Source of the DNA: Thermodesulfobacteriota bacterium
Lineage (GTDB): Bacteria; Desulfobacterota_D; UBA1144; Nemesobacterales; UBA2774
DNA: 64,000 nt
Assembly (NCBI GenBank): GCA_021604765.1
Contig: BQJP01000001.1
Coordinates: 124,001-188,000, forward strand
Direction: 5' to 3'
The notes below the pieces were generated by a model. It searched no databases, was not told where the DNA came from, and saw nothing but the letters and a program-made list of their open reading frames with translations. This document shows positions 24,926 through 33,280 of this stretch, in pieces (positions within the stretch are counted from its first letter, which is position 1; each line of letters opens with the position of its first letter). The position numbers were made by a program, and so were the translations under genes.

Positions 24926-25975
24926 TTAAGCTTTTACTATTCTCCTGATTGCAACAAAGGCAATTGGAGCAAATAGAAGAATGAACGGTAAAGCTGAATT
25001 AGTATCAGCTCCAGCGGCGGCTATAGAACAGCTACTACTTCCACTGTTGTTTGTCTTGTCTTTAAATGCGATATAAACAGGACCGTCGAGGCTGCCGTCT
25101 CCGGGTGGGACAAATACGCCCAGGAATGAACCATCAGCTCTTGAGAATCGTAATATCTCATCAGTATCAAAACTACAGACGAACATATTAGACGCGGCAT
25201 CAAAACCAAAATCTATACATTGAGGATTATCAAGTCCGCCAGAACCTGCTGATACATAAGCACCCTGGGAAGTTCCGTCATCTGGGTTGTAGCTTAGAAT
25301 CTCGTCTGTATTGGAGCTTGCTACAAGCAAGTTGCCAGGTATGAAAAAAAGTGCCGTAGCACCATCTAATCCGCCTGAGCCGGATGTGACAAGAGTTCTT
25401 ACAAAATCGCCTGTGTTTCTATTGTATTCAATGACTTCGTTAGTTCCTTCACTGACTACATACAGGTTGCCGTTAGGTCCGAACTTCATGTCTCTAGGGG
25501 CGTTTAGCCCACCTGAGCCTGCAGAAACAAATACGTCAATGAAATCTCCAGTATCTCTGTTGTATCTGAGTATCTCGTCAGAGATTAAACTTGCCACTAG
25601 TATAGTACGGTTAGGGCCCAGTAACAGAGATGAAGGGCATTCTAACCCACCTGAACCTGAAGGAATAATTATACTAATTAAACCCGCGAAGCCGCCGTCA
25701 TAATATAGAACGGAACTATTATCACAGCTGCTGACAAAGAGATTCTCATCATTGTCAAAAGCCAGTCCTAGAGGTACATCAAGTGGGGCTCCCTGAGCAA
25801 AGATTCTAAAAAATTCTCCATCATCAGGCTCAAATTCTAAAATCCTGTTGTTATTTTCACTACTAATGAAAGCGCCTGATGCACCAGCTATAGTGGTCCA
25901 GCCAAATACTGTCACTATTGCTACCAGAGCAAACATAAAAATCTTCTTTGGAACAAATAAAGTACGGTAATTCAT
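24926..25975 (-). CDS. Secreted beta-propeller protein with a C-terminal sorting tail
   Basis: The 349-residue protein has a signal peptide (cleavage near AGASG) and about six NHL-like blades, each of the form SAGSGGLxxP...FGPNGNLYVVS...TNEVIEYNRNTGDF. The C terminus reads SSSCSIAAAGADTNSALP followed by a hydrophobic helix and RRIVKA, a Cys-containing sorting signal like JDVT-/MYXO-CTERM types and unlike the IPTL type elsewhere in this window. The protein would be displayed or anchored at the cell surface. Ligand unknown. A perfect hairpin lies in its 5' leader. Confidence 0.82.
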   Translation of the reverse strand: MNYRTLFVPKKIFMFALVAIVTVFGWTTIAGASGAFISSENNNRILEFEPDDGEFFRIFAQGAPLDVPLGLAFDNDENLFVSSCDNSSVLYYDGGFAGLISIIIPSGSGGLECPSSLLLGPNRTILVASLISDEILRYNRDTGDFIDVFVSAGSGGLNAPRDMKFGPNGNLYVVSEGTNEVIEYNRNTGDFVRTLVTSGSGGLDGATALFFIPGNLLVASSNTDEILSYNPDDGTSQGAYVSAGSGGLDNPQCIDFGFDAASNMFVCSFDTDEILRFSRADGSFLGVFVPPGDGSLDGPVYIAFKDKTNNSGSSSCSIAAAGADTNSALPFILLFAPIAFVAIRRIVKA

Positions 25976-25992
25976 CCTTACACCTCCATAAA

Positions 25993-26014
25993 GTTTTTAT
26001 TGCCCAATAAAAAC
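25993..26014 (-). repeat. Hairpin in the 5' leader of the beta-propeller gene
   Basis: GTTTTTATT-gccc-AATAAAAAC is a perfect 9-base-pair stem about 18 bases upstream of the start codon and just before GGAGG. It may stabilise the mRNA or gate ribosome access. Confidence 0.55.
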
Positions 26015-26189
26015 CTACCACACCTCGCACTTAAGACAGTCGCTATATATAGATAAATATCATCAGCTACATATTAATGAACAGCTGGAAATAACAAACT
26101 TAATTTCAGTTTACACAATATTATCATCCATATCTACTAATATTTTTGCCTCTCTTATTCCTTCTTGTTTATTAGTTATAATAGATAGT

Positions 26190-27443
26190 ATGATGAATAG
26201 AAAAACTACTATATTACTATTTCTACCACTTTTTCTGATAGGGCTTATAACCTGTGATAATGCAGGAAATAATGGAATCATTTCCTCATGGGTTCAAGCG
26301 GGGCCAAATGGGACTACAATTGTAAGAGTCATAACATTAAAGAACAACTGCCCAGAGATTGCATTGAATGGATCCCCTGTACAGATGGGAGTACGTCATT
26401 CACCTGATAACGATTTTCCAGTTTTAGTATGTGAAATTAACATTCCATCTGAAACAATAAGTGCCTCAGTTGCAGGAAGATTTCTTCGGCTCCCAATAGA
26501 AAATCCTAAGAGGCTTATAATCTTGGGCGATACTGGATGCAGGCTTGAAACAGGAGATGTTCCGCAGTCATGTAATGATCCCGAAGCATGGCCTTTTAAA
26601 CAAATAGCCGATACGGCTTCATCTTTTAATCCAGACCTTGTTATACATGTAGGCGATTATTTATATAGAGAAGACGCTTGCCCTCAAGGAGACACAGGTT
26701 GTGAAGGCTCTCCGTTTGGTGATAACTTGGCTACTTGGGATGCTGATTTCTTTACTCCTGCGGACAATTTATTGAGAAAAGCACCTTGGGTTTTTTCAAG
26801 GGGTAACCATGAAGAGTGTGGACGTGCTGGCAAAGGGTGGTTTGTTCTTCTAGATCCAAATACACCTTTTGAAAAATGTGAGGAGTTTACTCCTCCATAT
26901 GTTGTAGACATAGGTTTTGTAAACTTGCTTATGCTTGATTCCTCAGCCGCAAAAGATAACAGCGCACCTGATGATCAGGTTGAAGTGTATAAGTCGCAGA
27001 TCGCTACATTGGAAAACGCTTCCGGTAACAATGCCTGGATGGTTACACATCATCCGTTTTGGGGAATTGGAGAGAGTTCAGGTGAGCTATTTATGATTAA
27101 TGACACTCTTGAAGCTTCTAGTGAAAACGTATTGGCAAATGGAATCAATTTGGTTGTTTCCGGTCACATACACTTTTTCGAGGTGCTCAATTTTGTAGGA
27201 GCCCGTCAACCTCAACTTATAGTAGGTATGAGTGGAACAGAAGTCGATTCTCTTGTAACTACCCCATTTCCAGGGCTTGAAATAGGAGGGGCTACAGTAA
27301 ATGAAGGATTTAATTTAAATGAGTTTGGCTTTGCGCTACTCGAGCTTGTAGGTGAAGTCTGGGAAATGAGTATACGTGATGTTAAAGGTGAAGTACTTTT
27401 AGAATGCGAGATAGATGGAGATATGGCCACATGTTTTCCATAA
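26190..27443 (+). CDS. Metallophosphoesterase (purple acid phosphatase-like) lipoprotein
   Basis: The 417-residue protein has a lipobox IGLITC (Cys22) and the metal-binding motif set in order: LGDTGCR, VIHVGDYLYRE, SRGNHEEC, THHPFW and SGHIHFFE. This is the dinuclear metallophosphoesterase fold, arranged like purple acid phosphatase/alkaline phosphatase D-type enzymes in the periplasm. TATAAT ends only seven bases before the ATG and there is no ribosome site, suggesting a leaderless mRNA. A second ATG follows immediately. Confidence 0.9.
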   Translation: MMNRKTTILLFLPLFLIGLITCDNAGNNGIISSWVQAGPNGTTIVRVITLKNNCPEIALNGSPVQMGVRHSPDNDFPVLVCEINIPSETISASVAGRFLRLPIENPKRLIILGDTGCRLETGDVPQSCNDPEAWPFKQIADTASSFNPDLVIHVGDYLYREDACPQGDTGCEGSPFGDNLATWDADFFTPADNLLRKAPWVFSRGNHEECGRAGKGWFVLLDPNTPFEKCEEFTPPYVVDIGFVNLLMLDSSAAKDNSAPDDQVEVYKSQIATLENASGNNAWMVTHHPFWGIGESSGELFMINDTLEASSENVLANGINLVVSGHIHFFEVLNFVGARQPQLIVGMSGTEVDSLVTTPFPGLEIGGATVNEGFNLNEFGFALLELVGEVWEMSIRDVKGEVLLECEIDGDMATCFP

Positions 27444-27473
27444 AGAGTTGCTCGAAAGTTTGTAAATCATCTG

Positions 27474-28283
27474 CTAAATTCTAAGAGTATAATTTTCTCT
27501 TAGCACAGATTCTGTGAAGCCTGCTTTTAAGATGTTTTTATAAGAATGCTGCGGGTCTCCCTCTACAGCTTCTCCTGTTTCAGTAAACATATGCTTGCAT
27601 CCAAGATCAATAGCTTTTTGGATACGTGCTGTCATGATGGCGGCCTGACTTCCCCGGCGTCTGAAATCTGGATCAGTTGCTCCCCATTCCATCCACGCGC
27701 TCTCACCTCTTATGTACATAGCGCCCGCTCCGGCGGGTGAGTCGCCTGAGTAGCTTAAGAAAATATGCCATTTCGGGTCATTGACGAGTCCTGCCAGCAT
27801 AGGTGCTGATAGATCTGTCATGCCAAACGCGTTTGCTACTATTCGTCCAAAATGAAGTGCTTCCTCTGTGTTTGAAGCTTCTCTGATATTAAGCTCTGTC
27901 GGTGCTTGCGGAGTTGGCGAGTTGTCGCGTTTAAATTTCATCCAGCCACGTGATTGTTGAAATCCCAGTTCATCAAGCATTGCCTTGCCATTTTCAGAGA
28001 GTTCATCTGGATATATGTGAGTGAAGTATTTTTTGATTCCAAGATCATTATAGAATTTCTTTATATCAGATAGTGATTTCTGGCTAACTTTGTTTTTAGT
28101 TCCAAGTCCCAGAGCCCGGTTTATCACCACACTCGGATCATTCACTGCGGCTGCCGCTACAGCATCACCAACTTCAAGTATCTTAAGTCCAAGCGCCTTA
28201 GCTGCTTCATCCGGGCAATGCTTATGTAGGCTAATTAGCGCTTCTTTCTCTATCTTCTCTGACAGTTTCTCAATTTCATTCAT
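27474..28283 (-). CDS. GNAT-family acetyltransferase-like protein
   Basis: The frame can start at a TTG (28334), but the ATG at 28283 is preferred, giving 269 residues. The C-terminal half has GNAT motifs: AGAGAMYIRGESAWMEWGAT, the acetyl-CoA loop DPDFRRRGSQAAIMTARIQ, and QHSYKNILKAGFTES. The N-terminal half is a helical extension that may be a degenerate second domain. The acceptor substrate is unknown. No Shine-Dalgarno is evident; AT-rich copies of ATTATGATTACAAA lie immediately upstream. Confidence 0.82.
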   Translation of the reverse strand: MNEIEKLSEKIEKEALISLHKHCPDEAAKALGLKILEVGDAVAAAAVNDPSVVINRALGLGTKNKVSQKSLSDIKKFYNDLGIKKYFTHIYPDELSENGKAMLDELGFQQSRGWMKFKRDNSPTPQAPTELNIREASNTEEALHFGRIVANAFGMTDLSAPMLAGLVNDPKWHIFLSYSGDSPAGAGAMYIRGESAWMEWGATDPDFRRRGSQAAIMTARIQKAIDLGCKHMFTETGEAVEGDPQHSYKNILKAGFTESVLRENYTLRI

Positions 28284-28289
28284 ACAATT

Positions 28290-28318
28290 ATTATGATTAC
28301 AAATATTATGATTACAAA
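28290..28318. repeat. Two tandem copies of ATTATGATTACAAA
   Basis: The 14-base unit occurs at 28290-28303 and 28305-28318. On the minus strand each reads TTTGTAATCATAAT, resembling an extended -10 box, just upstream of the acetyltransferase ATG. It may be a promoter duplication. Confidence 0.55.
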
Positions 28319-28405
28319 ATAGAATCTTTACCAAAAAAACTTATGAGTGAATCTAAATTTTGTTTACACTTATCTAATAAAAGAAATTAATAGCGGGAGG
28401 TCATT

Positions 28406-28798
28406 ATGAAAAAATCAGCAATTTCTTTATTCTTCGTTTTATTGTTTGTTCCAATAGGGTTCCTTCATGCCGAAAGTTCTGACTCAGCCAGCGAGGTTCA
28501 GAAAGTGGAGATTATCGTAGATAGTTATTCTTTCAGGCCTGATAATCTAACGGTTGAAGCTGGAAAACCTGTAGAGGTAACTTTAAGAAGTATCGCCTCA
28601 ACTGTGCCTCATGATTTTACAATTGACGATCCAGAGTCTGGTTTCTCAATAACCCATGATGTTAAGGGTGGGCGTGATGCAACTTTTACCTTTACGCCGG
28701 AGAATGCGGGAACCTATAGATTTTACTGTAGCAAGAAAGGTTTGTTCGGAGCATCACACGCGGAAAAAGGCATGGTGGGCACTTTAGTCGTAAACTAA
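28406..28798 (+). CDS. Periplasmic cupredoxin
   Basis: The 130-residue protein has a signal peptide (cleavage near LHAES) and a cupredoxin domain. Copper ligands are His69 in VPHDF, Cys108 in YRFYCSKKG, His118 and probably Met123 in SHAEKGM, the type 1 site. Starts such as IIVDSYSFRPDNLTVEAG match the plastocyanin/azurin-like Cupredoxin_1 group. It could donate electrons or carry copper. CGGGAGG precedes the ATG. The TPR protein 86 bases downstream may be linked. Confidence 0.92.
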   Translation: MKKSAISLFFVLLFVPIGFLHAESSDSASEVQKVEIIVDSYSFRPDNLTVEAGKPVEVTLRSIASTVPHDFTIDDPESGFSITHDVKGGRDATFTFTPENAGTYRFYCSKKGLFGASHAEKGMVGTLVVN

Positions 28799-28884
28799 TC
28801 TCGAAAGAAACACCTCCAAACGGCGTCAATTTTGGTTTATAATGACTAAAGGCGTAGTAAAAATTGATCTGGTGGAGGTGAGTT

Positions 28885-30516
28885 ATGTTTTTATATAGGG
28901 CAACTCTATTTTTAGGAGTTTTAGTTCTTACTTTAAATTCCTCTTTTGCAGAGTCTGTAATAAATTCTCAAACTGCTAAAGGTTTGCTAGGAATTGTTGA
29001 GTTTGAAACTTCTTGCAGTGATTCTGTGGGTGAGGATTTCAACCGCGGTGTGGCTTTGCTTCATCATATGATGTATAAGCAAGCAGAGCAAGTTTTTACT
29101 GAAATATCTGAAAAAGACCCTGACTGCGCAATGGCATACTGGGGACTTGCGATGACTCAGGTTCATCCACTTTGGGCTCCACCAAGCAAAGAAGAACTAG
29201 CAAAAGGACTCTCTGCTGTAAAAACCGCAAAATCTAAAAATCCACAGACGGAAAGAGAACAGGATTATATTTCTGCCGTTGAAGGTTTTTATGACGGATT
29301 TGAAACTAAGGACCATCCAACTCGTATAGCAATCTGGGAAGAGAATCAAAAAAAAGTAATGGAAGCCAACCCCAATGATGTAGACGCAGCAGCTTTTTAT
29401 GCTCTATCTCATTTAGCAACAGCTCCTAAGGCAGATAAAACATTTGCTCATCAAAAAGAGTCCGGCGCTCTGCTTGAAGAACTTTACATAAAGGCTCCTG
29501 AGCACCCTGGGGTTTTTCATTATACAATTCATGCATATGATAACCCTGTGCTCGCCGAGAGAGCTGTCCCAGTGGCAAAGGGGTACGATAAACTAGCCCC
29601 GGATGTGCCGCATGCGCTACATATGCCAAGCCACATATTTGTCAGACTTGGTATGTGGCCCGAAGTAATTAATTGGAACATACGATCCGCCGATGCAGCA
29701 AAAAGGCAGTCTCCTTCAGATGCAATGTCGCTTCACTATGCACATGCTGCTGACTATCTGATTTATTCGTATCTGCAAAAGGGGCAGGATAAAAAAGCTA
29801 TGCAGGTTCTTACTGAGTTGAATGAAATAGCCAATTATCAAGACAGCTTCGCATCTGCATATGGTATTGCAGGCGCTCAAGCCAGATATCCGCTTGAAAG
29901 AATGCAGTGGGAAGAAGCGGCTGCTCTGAAACCGCGCACACATGAGAATTTCGAGTGGGGCAAGTATCCTCAATATGAAGCAATTTCGTATTTTGCCCAA
30001 GGCATAGGCGCTGCCAGAAGCGGTAACATAGAATTGGCAGAAACTGCGCTTGCTAAGTTAAATGCACTATACGATGAGACTGTTAAAAGCGGGGATAAAT
30101 ACTGGCCGGTTATTGTTGACGCAGACCGCCAGTCTGTTGCTGCGTGGATTGAGTATGCAAAGGGAGATAAGAATAAGGCTCTAGCAATGATGGAAAAAGC
30201 TGCTGATACTGAAGATTCGGTTGATAAGCATCCAGTAACTCCAGGGGCAATTCTTCCGGCTCGTGATCTTTTGGGCGATATGCTTATTGATATGGGCAAG
30301 CCCGCAATGGCGCTTGTCGCATATGAAAAGAGCCTTCAGATTTCGCCAAACCGTTTTTACAGTTTGTATGGCGCAGGTTATGCAGCTGAGCTTTCAGGAA
30401 ATAGTGAAAAAGCTACTAAGTATTATCAGGAACTAATTAATGTGGCGGCTAATGCCGATAGCCCAAGACCGAGAGTGGATAAAGCAAAAGAGTATTTATC
30501 TAAGAATCAGAGCTAA
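28885..30516 (+). CDS. Exported TPR-repeat protein
   Basis: The 543-residue protein has a signal peptide (cleavage near SFAES) and TPR-like helical pairs from about residue 45 (FNRGVALLHHMMYKQAEQVF) to the C terminus (MALVAYEKSLQISPNRFYSLYGAGYAAEL). A middle His-rich section, PHALHMPSHIFVRLGMW (about 236-252), is notable and recurs in this TPR family. No enzymatic motif is seen. GGTGGAGG and a TATAAT box precede the ATG. Proximity to the cupredoxin hints at a metal or redox context, but that is only positional. Confidence 0.82.
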   Translation: MFLYRATLFLGVLVLTLNSSFAESVINSQTAKGLLGIVEFETSCSDSVGEDFNRGVALLHHMMYKQAEQVFTEISEKDPDCAMAYWGLAMTQVHPLWAPPSKEELAKGLSAVKTAKSKNPQTEREQDYISAVEGFYDGFETKDHPTRIAIWEENQKKVMEANPNDVDAAAFYALSHLATAPKADKTFAHQKESGALLEELYIKAPEHPGVFHYTIHAYDNPVLAERAVPVAKGYDKLAPDVPHALHMPSHIFVRLGMWPEVINWNIRSADAAKRQSPSDAMSLHYAHAADYLIYSYLQKGQDKKAMQVLTELNEIANYQDSFASAYGIAGAQARYPLERMQWEEAAALKPRTHENFEWGKYPQYEAISYFAQGIGAARSGNIELAETALAKLNALYDETVKSGDKYWPVIVDADRQSVAAWIEYAKGDKNKALAMMEKAADTEDSVDKHPVTPGAILPARDLLGDMLIDMGKPAMALVAYEKSLQISPNRFYSLYGAGYAAELSGNSEKATKYYQELINVAANADSPRPRVDKAKEYLSKNQS

Positions 30517-30532
30517 ATAAAATATAGATAAT

Positions 30533-30563
30533 AAGGGGGCTGACTAAAAAATCCGCCCCCTTT
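30533..30563. terminator. Intrinsic terminator between convergent genes
   Basis: The arms AAGGGGGC (30533-30540) and GCCCCCTT (30555-30562) form an 8-base-pair stem with a 14-base loop, followed by TTCTC. Confidence 0.75.
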
Positions 30564-30572
30564 CTCATTTTC

Positions 30573-30962
30573 CTACTCAACAGCCTGTCTGATATTCTCA
30601 AATTCTTCATAAGTGGAATTAACTTGCATATCAAACACGTCGTCAGGAACTTCCGGAAACTGAACTGCTGTTACAATAAAGACTGAAGTGTCATCATAAA
30701 ACCCAACAACTCGTGCAGGCCATGCTTCCATTTGGCCTTTCTCTGGTCCGGCTTTCATGTCTAATACTCCGGTGTTCTTGTCTGCATCAAACCTGAAATA
30801 TATCTCTCCATCACAACTTGTTATTTTGTAATCAGAACCTTCTTTTTTAAGTTCCTTACAAAAATTGGTGGCCCACTTTGGAAGATTTTCAATATCTGAT
30901 ATATAGGAGAACACCTTATCCTTGGGTGCGTTCAATGAGACCGCTAAAGTTTTTGTATTCAT
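30573..30962 (-). CDS. SRPBCC-family protein
   Basis: The 129-residue protein starts MNTKTLAVSLNAPKDKVFSY with ISDIENLPKWATNF, the first strand and helices of the START/SRPBCC (polyketide cyclase-like) fold. A later strand reads VVGFYDDTSVFIVTAVQF. SRPBCC domains bind hydrophobic ligands or lipids. AGGAGG lies upstream of the ATG. The gene is divergent from a WYL regulator across a region with CTGACA/TGTCAG repeats, so it is the regulator's probable target. Confidence 0.85.
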   Translation of the reverse strand: MNTKTLAVSLNAPKDKVFSYISDIENLPKWATNFCKELKKEGSDYKITSCDGEIYFRFDADKNTGVLDMKAGPEKGQMEAWPARVVGFYDDTSVFIVTAVQFPEVPDDVFDMQVNSTYEEFENIRQAVE

Positions 30963-30999
30963 TACTACCTCCTTGAATTTGTGATATATTATTACTATA

Positions 31000-31028
31000 C
31001 TGACATGCTACTGACACCGTGCTGTCAG
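31000..31028. promoter_or_regulatory. Operator-like CTGACA/TGTCAG repeats in a divergent promoter region
   Basis: CTGACA (31000-31005), CTGACA (31011-31016) and its inverse TGTCAG (31023-31028) occur within 29 bases. The latter two form a perfect 6-N6-6 palindrome. They sit between the SRPBCC gene and the WYL regulator, whose -10 box is TATAAT (31040-31045), so the regulator plausibly controls both. Confidence 0.65.
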
Positions 31029-31053
31029 GAATCTGGATTTATAATAAAAACCT

Positions 31054-31740
31054 ATGAGACGCTCCGATCGTTTATTTCAAATTGTGAATTATTTACAAGG
31101 CAGAAAGCTGGCTATTACTGCCGAGCAGGTTGCTGAAGAGCTCGGCGTTTGTGTGCGGACTGTTTACCGGGACATGCGAGATCTTATGCTCTCTGGTGTG
31201 CCGATTCAGTCAGAAGCCGGGGTCGGTTATATGTTGGACAAGGATTACCACCTTCCGCCACTAATGTTTGATGTGGAAGAGATAGAGGCACTCGTGTTGG
31301 GTGCTGCAATGGTTGGTAGTTGGACGGACAAACAGATGGCCAGTGTTTCAAGACGTGTACTGGATAAGGTAAAAGCCGCACTTCCTGATAGAGCACGATC
31401 TATCATAAACGAGACTGCACTTTTTGCATTACCCTCTGCGGGGAAACTTCCATGGACTGTCGATTTCGGAGCTATTAGACGATCCATTCGAAGCAAAAAT
31501 AAAATCCACATTAGTTACGCTGACGAAAAGGGGGATCAAACTAATCGTGTAATAAGACCTCTTGCAATGGCTTCTTTTGCCCCGGTGTGGCTAGTTTTGG
31601 GATGGTGCGAACTGAGAGTTGATTTTAGAAGTTTTCGATTGGACAGGATAGAAGAGATGGAGATATTGGAAGAGCGTTTTAAAGACGAGCCTGGAAAGTC
31701 ACTTGGTGATTATCTCGATTGTGTTGAACATGAGTCATAG
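31054..31740 (+). CDS. HTH/WYL-domain transcriptional regulator (YafY-like)
   Basis: The 228-residue protein has an N-terminal winged helix (RRSDRLFQIVNYLQ, then TAEQVAEELGVCVRTVYRDMRDL near 25-47) of the HTH_11 type followed by a WYL domain (about 135-205: SKNKIHISYADEKGDQ, RPLAMASFAPVWLVLGWCELR). WYL domains sense ligands or nucleic acids. TATAAT ends eight bases before the ATG and there is no ribosome site, so a leaderless transcript is possible. The SRPBCC gene and operator repeats lie upstream. Confidence 0.92.
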   Translation: MRRSDRLFQIVNYLQGRKLAITAEQVAEELGVCVRTVYRDMRDLMLSGVPIQSEAGVGYMLDKDYHLPPLMFDVEEIEALVLGAAMVGSWTDKQMASVSRRVLDKVKAALPDRARSIINETALFALPSAGKLPWTVDFGAIRRSIRSKNKIHISYADEKGDQTNRVIRPLAMASFAPVWLVLGWCELRVDFRSFRLDRIEEMEILEERFKDEPGKSLGDYLDCVEHES

Positions 31741-31802
31741 AAACAGACATCACATATGAATCTATTTCATATTAAAATACTCAAAAAGAGTAGGGGCTAT
31801 TA

Positions 31803-32294
31803 ATGGATAAGACTAACAATTTAGCTCAAAACAGTATTGTTAAAAACCTGATGTATTATCCGGTAGGTCCTTCACCTCTTTATCTTGTTGAACTTCCTAT
31901 GACAAAGTGCAAAATAATTAAGAATAATGGCAACAAGATTTACTGCGCAAAATACCCGCTTATTAAGGGTCTATTCAGAAAAGATGTAGATGAAACCAAG
32001 AAGTACGGAAGACTGGTTTGTGATACAGTTGCAGAGAAATTGGATAATTTTGGCTTTTTTACCTCCGATGAGTGTCCTGAATATGGGATATCATATGGAA
32101 TTTCAGAAAAAGAGTACACATATATATTTGAGCAAGTTGGGGCTAAAGAGGACGAGCATTTAGTAGCAATGTTTGCCTATCCTGAAAGGGAGGCGCTTGA
32201 GTCAAAGATCTTTTTTGAACAGTTGCTTAGAAAAACTTATTTCTCTTATGCGCTGGATGAAAAAACATTTAAGATGTTTTTTGGTGATTCGTGA
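31803..32294 (+). CDS. Uncharacterised cytoplasmic protein
   Basis: The 163-residue product follows AGGGG by about six bases. It has no signal peptide or membrane helix. A central region reads KYPLIKGLFRKDVDETKKYGRLVCDTVAEKLDNFGFF, and the C-terminal half is acidic and aromatic-rich (EKEYTYIFEQVGAKEDEHLVAMF). Four cysteines are scattered and do not form a motif. No family is recognised. Confidence 0.55.
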   Translation: MDKTNNLAQNSIVKNLMYYPVGPSPLYLVELPMTKCKIIKNNGNKIYCAKYPLIKGLFRKDVDETKKYGRLVCDTVAEKLDNFGFFTSDECPEYGISYGISEKEYTYIFEQVGAKEDEHLVAMFAYPEREALESKIFFEQLLRKTYFSYALDEKTFKMFFGDS

Positions 32295-32370
32295 ATTGGA
32301 CAGTGTGAGAATCTTAAGCCTTGAAGTATAATATTCAGCAGCTTATTAAGCGAAGAAACAGAGTTTGCCG

Positions 32371-32874
32371 ATGTTTAAATCCCATATATTCAGAGCGGTC
32401 CTAGAAAACTTTATTGTTGCTGTCGTAGCATATATTCTCGGTTATTACTTCACCGCAATGTTTCATGTAGGTACTGCTGAAGTGGGCGGTTTGTGGTCAG
32501 TTATTTCTGGCGTATTTGTTATGTCTGAAAAAGAATCACTGACTGTTAGGTCTGCCAGGATAAGGATAAAGGCATCCTTTATTGGCTGTCTGATCGCGGG
32601 TTTGTATCTTTATTTCTTCTCTTTTTCAGTATTCGGATTTGCTATAGCAATAGCACTAGGTGTATTTGCTTGTCATATCCTGCGTATTCCTGATCATATT
32701 AAAACTGCCAGTATAACTATAGCGGTTGTGGTGATAATCTCGGTGATTGTTCAGGATATTGGGCCCGTGGCAAATGCTGCACTCAGGTTTGCAGAGTCTG
32801 TTATAGGCTCCGTTACTGCAGTGGCCGTAGGTTTGGCTGGAATGTATGTTTTCAAAGTCAATAAAACAGAATAG
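32371..32874 (+). CDS. FUSC/aromatic acid exporter-like membrane protein (single-domain)
   Basis: About 167 residues from ATG 32371 with four to five membrane helices. The motif GLWSVISGVFVMSEKESLTVRSARIRIKASFIGCLIAG matches the fusaric-acid/aromatic acid exporter family (FUSC/ArAE_1), where the first domain alone is found in small members. Soluble extension domains are absent. Substrates are unknown. The ribosome site is weak. A terminator follows at 32914. Confidence 0.75.
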   Translation: MFKSHIFRAVLENFIVAVVAYILGYYFTAMFHVGTAEVGGLWSVISGVFVMSEKESLTVRSARIRIKASFIGCLIAGLYLYFFSFSVFGFAIAIALGVFACHILRIPDHIKTASITIAVVVIISVIVQDIGPVANAALRFAESVIGSVTAVAVGLAGMYVFKVNKTE

Positions 32875-32913
32875 ATAAATTGTTTAGTATATTTTCGAAA
32901 CTATAAATATAAG

Positions 32914-32955
32914 AAAGGGAGCCTCATTCGTTTTAAGAAGGGCCCCCTTTTTTTG
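32914..32955 (+). terminator. Probable intrinsic terminator
   Basis: AAAGGGaGCC and GGcCCCCTTT pair with one mismatch across a 16-base loop, followed by TTTTTT, ending the gene at 32874. Confidence 0.7.
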
Positions 32956-32972
32956 TTATCAATTTTTGATTT

Positions 32973-33048
32973 AATAGCCTCTTGGCTATTTATATTGCGA
33001 GCTCGTGTTCCGACTCGCCAATTGTTTTAAGCGCTAAACTTAGCGCTT
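32973..33048. repeat. Two hairpins in the 32.9-33.3 kb gap
   Basis: AATAGCC-tctt-GGCTATT (32973-32990) and AAGCGCTAA-ac-TTAGCGCTT (33029-33048) are perfect stems of 7 and 9 base pairs. Neither has a T-run. They sit downstream (minus sense) of the micro-ORF at 33096. Confidence 0.6.
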
Positions 33049-33096
33049 CTATGATATTTCTACTTCCTTGTATGGTGGCGTGTCACATGTTCCCAT
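33049..33096 (-). CDS. 15-codon micro-ORF or remnant with a strong ribosome site
   Basis: On the minus strand AGGAGG lies upstream of an ATG at 33096 encoding MGTCDTPPYKEVEIS and TAG. A different frame runs on without a stop to TAA at 32990-32992, with sequence IIEALSLALKTIGESEHELAI, so a 34-residue protein with one frameshift is also possible. No homologue is recognised. It lies in the 400-base gap between the FUSC-like gene and the formaldehyde operon. Confidence 0.35.
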   Translation of the reverse strand: MGTCDTPPYKEVEIS

Positions 33097-33280
33097 TATA
33101 ACTACCTCCTATATGTATATTATATAAAAATTTGGGGTCTAAAGCAAGAGGTTTTTTTACATGGAAATCAAAATCTTCAGATAAAAAGGACTGGATTTAT
33201 TGGAGTGTTTTATGTGATAATAGTTTTCTATGGAGGGGTTGATAATTTGGGTTCAAATCTAACATTCTCGGAGGACTATT

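Noticed and set aside
24926-25975. IPTL-CTERM on the beta-propeller protein
   Set aside because: Its tail is SSSCSIAA + helix + RR, a different Cys-containing type; the IPTL motif is absent.
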